Positions 26,221-35,366 of a DNA stretch of 64,000 nucleotides are shown one piece after another (within the stretch, counting starts at the first letter, position 1; every line of letters begins with the position of its first letter). The DNA lies in contig NZ_JAPKND010000001.1 in the NCBI RefSeq assembly GCF_026344035.1, forward strand, positions 62,001 to 126,000, in the 5' to 3' direction. The translations under genes were made by a program, and so were the position numbers. The stretch comes from Alcaligenes endophyticus (GTDB lineage: Bacteria > Pseudomonadota > Gammaproteobacteria > Burkholderiales > Burkholderiaceae_B). The notes below the pieces were generated by a model. That model was given only the letters and a program-made list of their open reading frames with translations, made no database searches and was not told where the DNA came from.

Positions 26221-27045
26221 TTACGAATGCCTGAGCGCCATCACCGTATCCTCATTCCCCAGGACAGATGATCCAACTGCACGTAATCGGCGTAGGTTTT
26301 CCAAGGAAAAATGCGCGAATACCAAGGCTGAAAACACCGGCAGAATAAGCCATGCGGGTGGGAATAAATTTAATAAAGCAATCACCAAACCAATCGTCCA
26401 ATAGGACAGCTTAAGTCTACGCCACAGGTACTTACGCTCCGAGGCATCGGCATGCTCTACCAAGGCATCGACACGCAACAACAACGTAAATGCAAAGGTC
26501 CACCAAAATACAGGCAAAATGAGAGCGAAAGGTGGAAACAACCACAACGGTAGCGTCACCAACCACCCCACTACAAAAATGGTGCCCACCCAGATAGCGT
26601 TCCATACGCTCATCGCCGTGGCATGACGTCCTCGCAACTGCAATTCGGGATAATCTTTTTTGCTGACGTGACGCAACACCATAGGCATCACCAATACTGC
26701 CGCTAATACCAAACCTATGACACCCGCCAACGGCAGTAATACGCCTAAGGCTAATAAGGGGGCCAAATACAATTTCAGCGAGAACAGCCCAATACTCACC
26801 AACCACTGGTCAACATTATCAAAGAGGTTCCATTCCGTTAGCACTTGCGTGAGCCACCCTTGAACCGGTGTCCACAACAACCAGCTCAATAAAATAAAAC
26901 CTACTAACATAAAGAAAAAAGGCATGAGCAAGGCAAAAATCATACGCGGCTGAAGCTGCGAGACTACTGCCCTTGCAAAGGCGGACGATACACTAAACCA
27001 AGGAGTGGTATTGATAGGCGTAGAATAGGAGTGAGGTAGCGACAT
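26221..27045 (-). CDS. EI24-domain (CysZ-like) membrane protein
   Basis: A 274-residue inner-membrane protein with about five or six hydrophobic helices in the EI24/CysZ pattern: a long N-terminal helix pair (FALLMPFFFMLVGFILLSWL), a middle hairpin (YLAPLLALGVLLPLAGVIG) and the conserved LLNLFPPAWLILPVFSALVF near the end. CysZ members carry sulfate, but the betaproteobacterial EI24 proteins have no assigned substrate. I chose ATG 27045 over a TTG five codons upstream. The gene diverges from the thioredoxin-like gene. Confidence 0.82.
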   Translation of the reverse strand: MSLPHSYSTPINTTPWFSVSSAFARAVVSQLQPRMIFALLMPFFFMLVGFILLSWLLWTPVQGWLTQVLTEWNLFDNVDQWLVSIGLFSLKLYLAPLLALGVLLPLAGVIGLVLAAVLVMPMVLRHVSKKDYPELQLRGRHATAMSVWNAIWVGTIFVVGWLVTLPLWLFPPFALILPVFWWTFAFTLLLRVDALVEHADASERKYLWRRLKLSYWTIGLVIALLNLFPPAWLILPVFSALVFAHFSLENLRRLRAVGSSVLGNEDTVMALRHS

Positions 27046-27112
27046 AACAAGACTCGGCAAAGGGACACGGTTATGATAAGCGCAATTCGTTTGATTTTAA
27101 CTGATAGTATAA

Positions 27113-27505
27113 ATGACTTACTTTACCGCCCACACGCAACTTGACGAACTCAAGCAGGCCCTAGAAAACGAACCTGAAGCACACTTAATTATTTGTTTTT
27201 GTGCACAGTGGTGTCGAACCTGCCAACAATACCAAAAAGACTTCAAAGCCTTAGCCAAGCAATGGCCTGATCATTTTTTTATTTGGATAGACGTAGAGGA
27301 GTTGCCAGAGCTGCTAGGTGATGAGGATGTAGAAGACTTTCCTACTTTACAGATCCAAACCACCAAGGGCACCGTATTTTTTGGCGCTATGTTACCGCAC
27401 AGTGAACACCTAGACCGATTACTGCGTGATTTCCAACACCAGGACCTACCCCCCGTCAGTACAGGCCCTGGAGATTTACGTCAATTAATAACGACCGCCA
27501 CCTAG
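27113..27505 (+). CDS. thioredoxin-family protein with WCRTC site
   Basis: A 130-residue cytoplasmic thioredoxin fold. The redox motif is WCRTC (C34 and C37) instead of WCGPC, which is expected to shift the redox potential. FPTLQI carries the cis-Pro after the active site (about 80). A 25-residue tail (DLPPVSTGPGDLRQLITT) follows the fold. It runs alone and its 3' end overlaps the 3' end of the helicase gene on the other strand by 21 bases. It is probably a specialised thiol reductase; the partner is unknown. Confidence 0.85.
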   Translation: MTYFTAHTQLDELKQALENEPEAHLIICFCAQWCRTCQQYQKDFKALAKQWPDHFFIWIDVEELPELLGDEDVEDFPTLQIQTTKGTVFFGAMLPHSEHLDRLLRDFQHQDLPPVSTGPGDLRQLITTAT

Positions 27506-28843
27506 TAATACGCCTACGTCACGTTTACGTTGGTGGCCATTCGTAGAAACCGCTTTTTTAACCGCTGCTGTATCGTCTAGAGGTACAGAGGGCTCATATG
27601 GTTTCAAGAAAAAGTCATCAATAGGTGGGTTAGCACGATAAGGGCGACGCTCACTACGTGCTGGGCGCACAGGGGGTGGCACATTTAACTGCCCCCTTGG
27701 TATGGGATTACCAATAAGTTTTTCAATATCGCGCAACAAGTGCTCTTCTTCTGGAGCGTACAAAGCTATGGCTTCACCGCTTGCTCCAGCTCGTCCTGTA
27801 CGACCGATACGATGCACGTAGTCTTCTGCGTTAAAGGGTAAGTCATAGTTGATAACGCATGGCAAACCCACCACATCCAGCCCTCGAGCAGCAACATCAG
27901 TGGCTACTAGCACATCCACCTCAGCCGCTTTAAAAGCCTCTAACACTTTCATGCGCTCGAGCTGGCTTTTATTGCCATGAATAGACTCGGCACGGATGCC
28001 ATCCCGCTCTAAGGCTCGGGCCAAACGGCCAGCGCCGATTTTGGTATTGGTGAAAATGATGACCTGTTTTAACTGCTTGGTTTTCAAGAAATGCACGACT
28101 GCAACGCGTTTTTCATCACCCGCTGCCGGATAAGCAATTTGCGTCACCGTGGACGCTGTGGCGTTACGTGCAGCAACTTCGATTTCGACAGGGTCATGCA
28201 AGTAGGTACGTGCCAGCTTGCGAATTTCTTTGCTGAAGGTCGCCGAGAATAATAAACCTTGGCGTTGCTTAGGCAACAAACTCACAATGCGATCAAGATC
28301 AGGTAAAAAACCCATATCCAACATGCGATCGGCTTCATCGAGCACCAACATGGACACTTGAGCTAAGCTAACATTTCGCTGCTCGATGTGATCCAGCAAA
28401 CGACCTGGAGTAGCGATTAATATTTCACAGCCACGACGCAGAGCGTCACGCTGAGGGCCGATATCGACGCCGCCAAAAACCACGGTTGAACGCAAGGGGG
28501 TGCCTTTACAGTACAACGCCACACTCTCTGCGACCTGATCAGCCAACTCACGCGTTGGAGTTAATATTAACGCTCGAACAGGATGCCGTGCAGGCGATGC
28601 ACTGGTGTTGGCAGACGCCATAAGGCGATGCAATATGGGCAAAGAAAAAGCAGCCGTTTTACCCGTACCGGTTTGTGCAGCACCCATAACGTCTTTACCG
28701 GCCAGCACCACGGGGATAGCGGCTGCCTGAATAGGAGTAGGCTTATCATAGCCGGCCGCGGTAACTGAGGCCAAAATGCTAGGATGCAAACCGATTTCCG
28801 AAAAGGTTACTGTGTCTGGGTTCAGATTTGAAGTATCGTTCAT
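27485..28843 (-). CDS. rhlE: DEAD-box RNA helicase, RhlE-like
   Basis: A 452-residue ATP-dependent RNA helicase. The Q motif (FSEIGLHPSILASVTAAGYD plus PTPIQ), Walker A AQTGTGKTAAF, PTRELADQ, the VLDEADRMLDMGF box, SAT in FSATFSKE and HRIGRTGRAG are all present. A short basic, Arg/Pro-rich tail (about 395-452) follows the two RecA domains, as in RhlE proteins acting on ribosome assembly or mRNA decay. The gene is monocistronic. Confidence 0.93.
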   Translation of the reverse strand: MNDTSNLNPDTVTFSEIGLHPSILASVTAAGYDKPTPIQAAAIPVVLAGKDVMGAAQTGTGKTAAFSLPILHRLMASANTSASPARHPVRALILTPTRELADQVAESVALYCKGTPLRSTVVFGGVDIGPQRDALRRGCEILIATPGRLLDHIEQRNVSLAQVSMLVLDEADRMLDMGFLPDLDRIVSLLPKQRQGLLFSATFSKEIRKLARTYLHDPVEIEVAARNATASTVTQIAYPAAGDEKRVAVVHFLKTKQLKQVIIFTNTKIGAGRLARALERDGIRAESIHGNKSQLERMKVLEAFKAAEVDVLVATDVAARGLDVVGLPCVINYDLPFNAEDYVHRIGRTGRAGASGEAIALYAPEEEHLLRDIEKLIGNPIPRGQLNVPPPVRPARSERRPYRANPPIDDFFLKPYEPSVPLDDTAAVKKAVSTNGHQRKRDVGVLLGGGRY

Positions 28844-28960
28844 TTAAGATGAATATAGACCTGCGACTCAAGCGCAAGCGTTTGTAACAACCCATATTTT
28901 AACGCATAGAATGCAAGCCATTGGGCTACTAAGGGCGTAAACATAGAAACTATGAGCGCA

Positions 28961-29293
28961 TCAAGCAAGTAGAGCGCGGAATAGCCATAAGGCCAACATA
29001 CCGACGACAATCACCAACACAGGATTACGTGTGCGTACGAAGGCAAGTACTGCTACTAATGCCGCCAATGCCTTAGCACTGATTACAGGGGAAGTTTCTG
29101 GCCCCCAAGGCAAAAGCTCAGGCAGGATAATCGCTATCAGGGCTGCGACTGGTGCATAACGTAACGCCCGTCTGACGGATTCTGGTAGGGGTAGATAGTC
29201 ACCCAGTACGAAATAACCTGTACGAGTAATAACGCTACAAACAATTAACAGTGCAATAGCCCCAAGAACATACGCATCATACTGCCAATTCAT
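28961..29293 (-). CDS. azlD: AzlD-family branched-chain amino-acid exporter subunit
   Basis: A 110-residue protein with four predicted membrane helices, the small subunit of an AzlCD exporter. The pattern (LRYAPVAALIAIILPELL, then LALLVAVLAF-like helices) fits AzlD. It begins with ATG 29293, overlapping the end of azlC by ATGA. A longer frame reading upstream of this ATG runs through azlC and is not real. Confidence 0.88.
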   Translation of the reverse strand: MNWQYDAYVLGAIALLIVCSVITRTGYFVLGDYLPLPESVRRALRYAPVAALIAIILPELLPWGPETSPVISAKALAALVAVLAFVRTRNPVLVIVVGMLALWLFRALLA

Positions 29294-30039
29294 GATAGAC
29301 GCCTTGCTCTTTTCGCTTTCAGTTGTTCTGCTGCCACGCCAGCCACCACTCCCCCTATGACCGCAGCTACTAAACCTAGGCGCAAGGGCAACAGTTGCCC
29401 CACCCATGCAATCGCCCCAGCGGTGCATAAACATGCCCACATAGGAGCTGTGCTGACCAAAGGAATTAGCACTGCCATTAATGCCAAAATAGCAGCAAAA
29501 TCCAAGGACCACGAAGTAGGTACATAAGCGCCCATGTACACCCCCAACAACGAGGCAAATTGCCAACTTATCCAGCCGGGGATCACCACCCCTAGTGTGT
29601 ACCACAGATGCTCACGCGAGTTACGCTCAGAGCTATCTCCGTAACGAGACATAAACAGCACAAAAGCCATGTCTGTCGTCATAAAACCTAACAGAAAACG
29701 CTTAGGCAAGCTTAAGTAACGAAAGAAAGGCTGCAAGGCAGCGCCAAATATAATAAACCGAATATTCACGACAAAGCCTGCCACGAATATCAACCATAAA
29801 GGTGCATGCGATTCAATTAAAGGTAAAGCGGTCAGTTGGGCCGAGCCTGCGTAGACCAACAAGGTCATCGCGCTAGCTTCGAATGCTGTTAAGCCAGATT
29901 TGATCATGGCCACGCCAGTCACAAACCCCCAGACGGCCGTTGCCACCATGGCAGGCAACAGATCGACGAATCCGGATTTAAAATAAATCCGATCTTGTTT
30001 AACAGGCCAGTAAGATTTGCTGGCACTCAAGAATGACAC
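29290..30039 (-). CDS. azlC: AzlC-family branched-chain amino-acid exporter subunit
   Basis: A 249-residue inner-membrane protein. Family motifs: LPAMVATAVWGFVTGVAMIK at the N terminus, LLVYAGSAQLTALPLI, and NIRFIIFGAALQPFF. I prefer GTG 30039, because AAGGGGAAAAT directly precedes it; a TTG at 30093 is possible. AzlCD (YgaZH-like) pairs export branched-chain amino acids or related compounds. The two genes overlap by 4 bases and form an operon that diverges from the zinc-finger gene. Confidence 0.9.
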   Translation of the reverse strand: MSFLSASKSYWPVKQDRIYFKSGFVDLLPAMVATAVWGFVTGVAMIKSGLTAFEASAMTLLVYAGSAQLTALPLIESHAPLWLIFVAGFVVNIRFIIFGAALQPFFRYLSLPKRFLLGFMTTDMAFVLFMSRYGDSSERNSREHLWYTLGVVIPGWISWQFASLLGVYMGAYVPTSWSLDFAAILALMAVLIPLVSTAPMWACLCTAGAIAWVGQLLPLRLGLVAAVIGGVVAGVAAEQLKAKRARRLS

Positions 30040-30336
30040 ATTTTCCCCTTGAGGTAATGAGTTCGCGAGCTTGCCGGGGCACCCCAGCCCCAATTAAGCC
30101 GCTAGCTATTAGTTAGTTCTATGTAGGTTTGTTTTTTGCACAAGCCTTAATGGTATACGCCGATTACTCGACACGCAATTCATGCTACATAAGGGGGTAA
30201 AATCCGTGCTGACTTGCTACAATTAGCCCTATAAATGTTGGCTGAGCATGTATGGCTTTTTACTATTTTCTAATTAGCAATGTTATATAGGCTAGTCAGC
30301 CAGTCCCTTATTTATTACTTATTGATCAGGATCCCT

Positions 30337-30549
30337 ATGAGCAGCCCCATCGTACCAAAAAAGGCAGAGCACGAAACCATTGATGTCAGCGCCCAAGATC
30401 TGCCCGTGTACTGTCCGGGTCCCAACGCTCCCCTCTGGAGCATGCATCCCCGTGTCTATATCGACATTTCAAAAACAGGCACAGCCGCTTGCCCCTATTG
30501 TGGCGCTATTTATAGCCTTAAAGATGGCGAGCATGCTCACCAACACTAA
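30337..30549 (+). CDS. small zinc-finger protein (zf-CHCC)
   Basis: A 70-residue protein with the CHCC-type zinc site also found in complex I accessory subunit NDUFS6. The ligands are C26 (YCPGP), H37 (MHPRVYIDI) and C52/C55 (CPYCGAIYSL). The start at 30337 has AGGA seven bases upstream. Small proteins of this kind are widespread in betaproteobacteria and have no fixed function. Confidence 0.85.
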   Translation: MSSPIVPKKAEHETIDVSAQDLPVYCPGPNAPLWSMHPRVYIDISKTGTAACPYCGAIYSLKDGEHAHQH

Positions 30550-30652
30550 GCCACAACTGTCCTCCTGATGGTACATAGGTCACCTATCCCCACCTGTCTG
30601 GCCGTGTTTTGGCACGGGCCTCAGGCCGTATTATTGTTCCCGGGAAGACAGC

Positions 30653-31747
30653 ATGGCAAGCAGACAGCTTGATAACAGCCCCTGCCCAGTACCCTTTTGG
30701 CTACCTGGCGGTCATCTGCAAACCATTTATACTGCCTTATTCACACGGCATCACCGCATCGCTTTTGTGCGCCACCGCGCCGATACTGCGGACGGGGATT
30801 TTGTCGACTTTGACTGGACCGCACCAGGCCTATTCGCCGATAAACTACAAAGCGGCCATCAAGCCCCGCCTGATGCCCACCTAAAAAACACCTCGGCCAG
30901 GCGCTGGTTACAAGAAGAAGACTGGCACGCCTTGCCACAAACAGCCGACACTCAAGCCTTAGTGCTCTTTCATGGTTTAGAAGGCAGCAGTTGCAGCCAT
31001 TATATCCAAGCCATTGCCCAGTATTTCAGGGCTCGAGGCTGGGTAGTGGTGGTTGCCCATTTTCGCGGCTGCTCCGGCTTCCCTAATCGGATGGCTAGGG
31101 CTTACTTCTCAGGTGACTCCGACGAGGTCAACTTTGTCTTAAACACCGTACGCATGCGCCTGCCACATGCCCGTTGGCATGCTGTAGGTGCCTCTATGGG
31201 CGGTAACGCATTGCTTAAGCACTTAGGCGAGCACGTAGAACAAAGCGGTTTCCTACATGCGGCAGCCGCTATTTCCGTCCCTACCGACTTGCAAGCAGGA
31301 GGACGTTATCTGTCCGAGTCCAAAGCTGGCCGGTACCTATACTCACCGTATTTTTTACGTTCCATGCGTCAAAAACTACACGATAAGGCGAGTCGGTTTC
31401 CTGGCTTAATTGACACCCATAGGCTATCTAGGGTACGTACCATCTACGACTTCGACGATATGTACACCGCCCCCATGCATGGCTTTACTAATGCCTTAGA
31501 CTACTGGACTCGTTGCTCAAGCAAGCCCGTACTGCGCCACATACGCGTGCGCACCTTGATCTTAAATGCACTGAACGATCCTTTCGTACCCTTAGCATCT
31601 TTGCCTACGTGCGACGATGTATCGGACCAAGTTTTACTGCACCAACCCGCCAAAGGAGGCCACGTGGGCTTTACCACAGGTAGCTTCCCCGGCAACTTTA
31701 GCTGGCTACCAGCACGCCTAGCGCGTTTTTTCGATACGAATAGCTAA
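30653..31747 (+). CDS. YheT-family alpha/beta hydrolase
   Basis: A 364-residue hydrolase of the UPF0017/YheT group. PFWLPGGHLQTIYTALF is the hallmark N-terminal block. VLFHGLEGSSCSHYIQAIAQ gives the oxyanion region and VGASMGGNALLKHLGE contains the nucleophile Ser. The Asp at NDPFVP and the late His in GGHVGF complete the triad. The substrate is unknown (short-chain esters in related enzymes). Its end overlaps the end of the protease gene on the other strand by 4 bases. Confidence 0.9.
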   Translation: MASRQLDNSPCPVPFWLPGGHLQTIYTALFTRHHRIAFVRHRADTADGDFVDFDWTAPGLFADKLQSGHQAPPDAHLKNTSARRWLQEEDWHALPQTADTQALVLFHGLEGSSCSHYIQAIAQYFRARGWVVVVAHFRGCSGFPNRMARAYFSGDSDEVNFVLNTVRMRLPHARWHAVGASMGGNALLKHLGEHVEQSGFLHAAAAISVPTDLQAGGRYLSESKAGRYLYSPYFLRSMRQKLHDKASRFPGLIDTHRLSRVRTIYDFDDMYTAPMHGFTNALDYWTRCSSKPVLRHIRVRTLILNALNDPFVPLASLPTCDDVSDQVLLHQPAKGGHVGFTTGSFPGNFSWLPARLARFFDTNS

Positions 31748-33246
31748 GACTTAAAACGCTCCAACAAAGCACGCTCACTTTCTAGCCTATGACGTAACTG
31801 AGTAATTTGAGTATCAATCTCAGATTGCGCATAAAAGTCTGACGTTAAATTTCTTGCTTGCTGCAACTGCTCGACGGCTGTAGGCAAAGCACCAATCAGT
31901 TGATAATACTCAGCCATAGCCAAGCGTGCTTTGACGCCATCGCCCAGTCGATCGTAACTTTGGGCTTGTAACTGATACAAGCGTGGCAACTCAGGCCAAT
32001 GCTCAATGGCTTGACCTAAATAGCGCACCGCTTGGGTATCTTGTTTGTTTTGCTGCAAGACTTGCACATACGCCAACGCTACAGCTTGACTCTCAGGCCA
32101 GCGCTGTAAGGCCTGTTCAGACAAATGCAAAGCTTGGGTTAAATTTTGTTCACGCAAACTAATTTGTATTGCCAACACATCAAGCTCAGCCGCATCAAAA
32201 CGCTTATCTTGATAGGCCTGCTTTAGATACTTGGCTGCTTGCGGATAATCCTGACGCTGCCAAGCCAGATACGCTAGGCCGTAATCAGCCGCAGAGCGTT
32301 CTAGTTCAGTAGTGGCACTATTGGCTTGACTGTGCAAGCCCTGTTCTACCGTACGCAAAGCCTGCATAGTATTAGCTTGCATGATCAACAACTTAGTTCG
32401 CAAGTACACATAAGACAAGCTGTTTTGGTGACTATGGGTGCCTTGTGACTGTACCCTATTTTCCACGTCCGAAAGCCGCTGTGTGGTTAAAGGGTGAGTA
32501 CTGGAGTATTCATTACTAGCACCGCTCTCGTTGAGGCGAGAGTGTGCCATTAGGCGCTGAAACATCTGCACCATGCCACGCGTATCAAACCCAGCTTTGC
32601 GCAACATTTCATAGCCCACACGGTCGGCCTCTTGTTCGGCTTGGCGGGAAAAACCTAACTGCTTGTCGACCGCAGCCGCTTGCCCAAAGGCTGCCGCCCC
32701 CATCGCCAAATCAGCACTACCTGCCAAGGCACCCAAAAGAGCCCCTGCCAATGCCGCTATCATTAAGTGAGAACTTTGTTCGCTTTGCGTAATACCACGA
32801 GCCACGTGGCGTTGGGCTACGTGAGCTATCTCGTGCGCTATCACCGATGCCAGCTCAGACTCTGATCCTGATGAAGTAAATAAGCCACTATTAATACCGA
32901 TATAACCGCCCGGCAAAGCAAAAGCATTAATGCTGCTATCCCGCATGGCAAAAACAGTAATAGGCTGCCCTAAGTTAGGCGCGTTCTGGGCCAGCTTGCG
33001 CCCCATATTAGTGAGGTACTGATTAACATCCGCATCGGAAATATACTCGGGCGAACGTCTTCCCTGTTCCATAATGGCATTGCCTAAGGTGCGCTCCAAA
33101 GTGGGTGATAACTCAACCCCAGAAGCAGCACCCATACTAGGCAAGCCCACTGGCTGTGCTTGCAAACTTGATGCACATACCGCCAGGCTTAACATGACCG
33201 TCCAAGCACATTTTTTTAGTCGCGTAGGTTTCATCAGAAACGGCAT
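31744..33246 (-). CDS. periplasmic M48 metalloprotease, BepA/YfgC-like
   Basis: A 500-residue protein. A signal peptide (RLKKCAWTVMLSLAVCASSL, cleavage near QAQP) is followed by an M48 domain with HEIAHVAQRH (HExxH near residue 137) and a downstream EQEADRVGYEML third-ligand motif. The C-terminal half is made of TPR-like helical repeats (about 280-480). This layout is that of BepA, which degrades or helps assemble outer-membrane proteins such as LptD. ATG 33246 is chosen because GGAG lies close upstream; a start at 33300 would overlap ctaG and precede the signal peptide. Confidence 0.9.
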   Translation of the reverse strand: MPFLMKPTRLKKCAWTVMLSLAVCASSLQAQPVGLPSMGAASGVELSPTLERTLGNAIMEQGRRSPEYISDADVNQYLTNMGRKLAQNAPNLGQPITVFAMRDSSINAFALPGGYIGINSGLFTSSGSESELASVIAHEIAHVAQRHVARGITQSEQSSHLMIAALAGALLGALAGSADLAMGAAAFGQAAAVDKQLGFSRQAEQEADRVGYEMLRKAGFDTRGMVQMFQRLMAHSRLNESGASNEYSSTHPLTTQRLSDVENRVQSQGTHSHQNSLSYVYLRTKLLIMQANTMQALRTVEQGLHSQANSATTELERSAADYGLAYLAWQRQDYPQAAKYLKQAYQDKRFDAAELDVLAIQISLREQNLTQALHLSEQALQRWPESQAVALAYVQVLQQNKQDTQAVRYLGQAIEHWPELPRLYQLQAQSYDRLGDGVKARLAMAEYYQLIGALPTAVEQLQQARNLTSDFYAQSEIDTQITQLRHRLESERALLERFKS

Positions 33247-33256
33247 ACTTACTCCA

Positions 33257-34123
33257 CTACTGTCGAAGTGAGGCTGAAGCGGTCGTCGCCACAGGAGCAC
33301 GTCGCTTTTTCTCGGGCAGGCGATTTTTGGCCGATAAACGCATCATCGTGCCAAGCGCATACAGCACCCCAAAAACCTCAATAAATCCTGCTAGTACCCA
33401 CATAATTAGGCCTCCAGCGACTTGATCCTGCACAGCATCCCAGCCAGGCAAGGCGCGTCCGCACAAATCAAATATAGGGTACAAATCGTAGTCACTAAAA
33501 GTAATAATAGCGCCAACGATCATTTGCGGTACGGTGGTAATAATAGGTGAAATAATCCGTCCACCGGCAGACAAGGCCGCCGGTGGTGAAGGACGTCGAT
33601 CTAGAATTAGGTTCCAATACATGAAACCACTAATAACCACCGACCAGTTCATGACACGGTATAAACGCCAGTCCAGCATAGAGTAAAACTGAACTACCGG
33701 CAGCATCCAAACGAGAACCAGAAAGACGAACAGAAAAGGAACGAAGATTCGATGGGTGCAGACGCTTTCTAGGGCTCGCCCAAATGGGCTGCGCAACACA
33801 AACATTAAGGCCCGACGCCATGACAAAGGCATGCCTGCACGTAAAGTCTGTCCGGGGTACGCCCCCATAATGAGCAGCGGCCCTAGGTGATGCAACACCA
33901 AGTGCTGTAGACGATGGATAAAAAACATACGCTCGGCGTAGTAATCTACCCGCGTATGCAATGATAAGTAGAGCAGCACTATGCCAAACCAAAAAAGAAA
34001 CTGCCTAAAGTAATTAGGTTTGTGCACCCTGCATCCCCGCACATACAACACAATGGCGGCGATAAAACTTATTATTAGTGTGGGAGAAAACTCCCAGGGC
34101 GTAAGCCAGTCAAGCAATATCAT
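33257..34123 (-). CDS. ctaG: CtaG/caa3-type cytochrome c oxidase assembly protein
   Basis: A 288-residue polytopic membrane protein (about seven helices) of the Caa3_CtaG type, not the copper chaperone Cox11. The family pattern is clear: a first helix in PWEFSPTLIISFIAAIVLYV, DYYAERMFFIHRLQHLVLHH with the conserved His, PLLIMGAYPG and a later WNLILDRRPSPP loop. It is thought to help copper or haem insertion in cytochrome oxidase. No oxidase genes are adjacent. It precedes the protease gene by 10 bases. Confidence 0.88.
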   Translation of the reverse strand: MILLDWLTPWEFSPTLIISFIAAIVLYVRGCRVHKPNYFRQFLFWFGIVLLYLSLHTRVDYYAERMFFIHRLQHLVLHHLGPLLIMGAYPGQTLRAGMPLSWRRALMFVLRSPFGRALESVCTHRIFVPFLFVFLVLVWMLPVVQFYSMLDWRLYRVMNWSVVISGFMYWNLILDRRPSPPAALSAGGRIISPIITTVPQMIVGAIITFSDYDLYPIFDLCGRALPGWDAVQDQVAGGLIMWVLAGFIEVFGVLYALGTMMRLSAKNRLPEKKRRAPVATTASASLRQ

Positions 34124-34154
34124 GGTAGAGCTGGTTCAAAAACAGCAATACCAA

Positions 34155-34496
34155 TCAGTTTAATGCAATCCGCTGGCGTTCGGCCCACTTTACCTGTAAT
34201 ACCCCAGGAACATCACTAATTAGACGTGCTCGCTGCATCAGCTCACTGCGTAACTCAGGTGGGCAGGTAATGGTGACGCACGCCTGGGCAGTGTGATGAG
34301 AATCGGAGTGGTCAATTTCGAGGTTTGCCACGCGTATGCCCGAACCGTTCAAGCCCGAGTAAATTTGTCTGCGCACATGGGGGAGCTCATGACGAGGGCA
34401 GATAACAGTAAGGCGTGACACTGAAAGGGGGGCAACCAAACGAGCTTTGGCTGCGGATACGCCAGCACGGCGTAAGAAGAGATCGAATAGACGCAT
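34155..34496 (-). CDS. stand-alone MgtC C-terminal (ACT-like) domain protein
   Basis: A 113-residue soluble protein. Residues about 28-108 look like the cytoplasmic C-terminal domain of MgtC/SapB proteins: LTVICPRHELPHVRRQIYSG, a following DHSDSHHTAQACVTITCPPE and a last helix-strand pair ending in VPGVLQVKW. The membrane domain of MgtC is missing, and I find no frame for it upstream. The ATG at 34496 has the strong ribosome site GGAGGGAATC. The leader of about 250 bases in front is unusual. It may be a remnant or a free regulator of magnesium homeostasis; the family call is moderate. Confidence 0.6.
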   Translation of the reverse strand: MRLFDLFLRRAGVSAAKARLVAPLSVSRLTVICPRHELPHVRRQIYSGLNGSGIRVANLEIDHSDSHHTAQACVTITCPPELRSELMQRARLISDVPGVLQVKWAERQRIALN

Positions 34497-34838
34497 GATT
34501 CCCTCCATATTGATGCATGCCGATAAGGCAGCATCGAAATACCGGAATAAACAAGAGAAATATGCGGGTAGTAAAACAGCCAGAAAGCTGCATAACTGCC
34601 GCGCCCAATTAGAAAGTAATCAGGCGCGCAGAGGCTGAATGGAAATCAGCTGGACTGAGGCCTGAGCAAAATAGAGTCGAAGTAACTTCGACTGGGACTA
34701 TCGCCGGGGTCTGTCGCCACCACTCAGCTCCTATGTAATAAAAGAGAATTCATTGTAGCCTAAAAGACTATACAAGACCATGTCTTACGCATTAAAAATA
34801 TGAAAATAACATTGCTTTACAACACACTAGGTGGGCCA
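34497..34838 (-). other. gene-free spacer with a probable structured leader
   Basis: The minus strand upstream of the MgtC-like domain gene holds a perfect hairpin, AGTCGAAG (34675-34682) with CTTCGACT (34686-34693). It also has CTGAG/CTCAG blocks that could close a larger fold and a TACAAT-like -10 box near 34758. This gives a transcript leader of about 250 bases. No known riboswitch consensus (M-box, yybP-ykoY, ykkC) could be matched by eye. Confidence 0.4.
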
Positions 34839-35261
34839 CTAATAATGGCTCGTATCCAGCCAACCCATATAATCGCTCCAAACAATTAGGATATGCGTCA
34901 AGCCATAAAGCAATACCGTACCACCTAACAAGGTAGCTATAACCGCCAACATAACATTGGCCCACCCCCGCGCTGAATCATTGGCCAGCCCCGGGTTATA
35001 TCGAGCATGAAATGTTATAGGGTCTTGCAAGGCAAGGAACAGGCATTCAAGCCACGCCGCTGTTGCCGGCACCCATAGCAAATAGAACCACAATGAGTCC
35101 CACCATACTTGTGCAGTGCTAGCTGCACACAACAAGCATAGACTTATTGCTGTCCACAGCCATGCCCTGGGGCGCCGAAGATACCATGCATGCGCACCAA
35201 AAATGCCCAGGGATAAGGCCAACAAAGCCGCCACAAGTTGCTGTCGAGGTTTGCGCCGCAC
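34839..35261 (-). CDS. TM2-domain-like membrane protein
   Basis: A 140-residue protein with about four hydrophobic helices. The N-terminal AALLALSLGIFGAHAWYLRR resembles a TM2 domain (two helices with a short loop carrying a G-x-H/R-x-FY motif). Later helices are less conserved. It starts with GTG after a GGCAGGGCG stretch. The function is unknown. It diverges from the ubiH-like gene. Confidence 0.65.
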   Translation of the reverse strand: MRRKPRQQLVAALLALSLGIFGAHAWYLRRPRAWLWTAISLCLLCAASTAQVWWDSLWFYLLWVPATAAWLECLFLALQDPITFHARYNPGLANDSARGWANVMLAVIATLLGGTVLLYGLTHILIVWSDYMGWLDTSHY

Positions 35262-35366
35262 TGCGCCCTGCCTATAATCAAGTCAGTGACGATTCCAGTG
35301 TAAGGACTATCCGCATCCCTTACAATACTCATTTACGCCGTTATTTTCAGCCTGTAAGGATCGGTC

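Noticed and set aside
28961-29605. A longer 214-codon version of the azlD frame
   Set aside because: The extra N-terminal part reads azlC in another frame. The ATG at 29293 with the ATGA overlap is the natural start.
34497-34838. Known riboswitch (M-box, yybP-ykoY manganese, ykkC guanidine) in front of the MgtC-like gene
   Set aside because: None of the consensus cores could be found by eye. The region is described only as a structured leader candidate.
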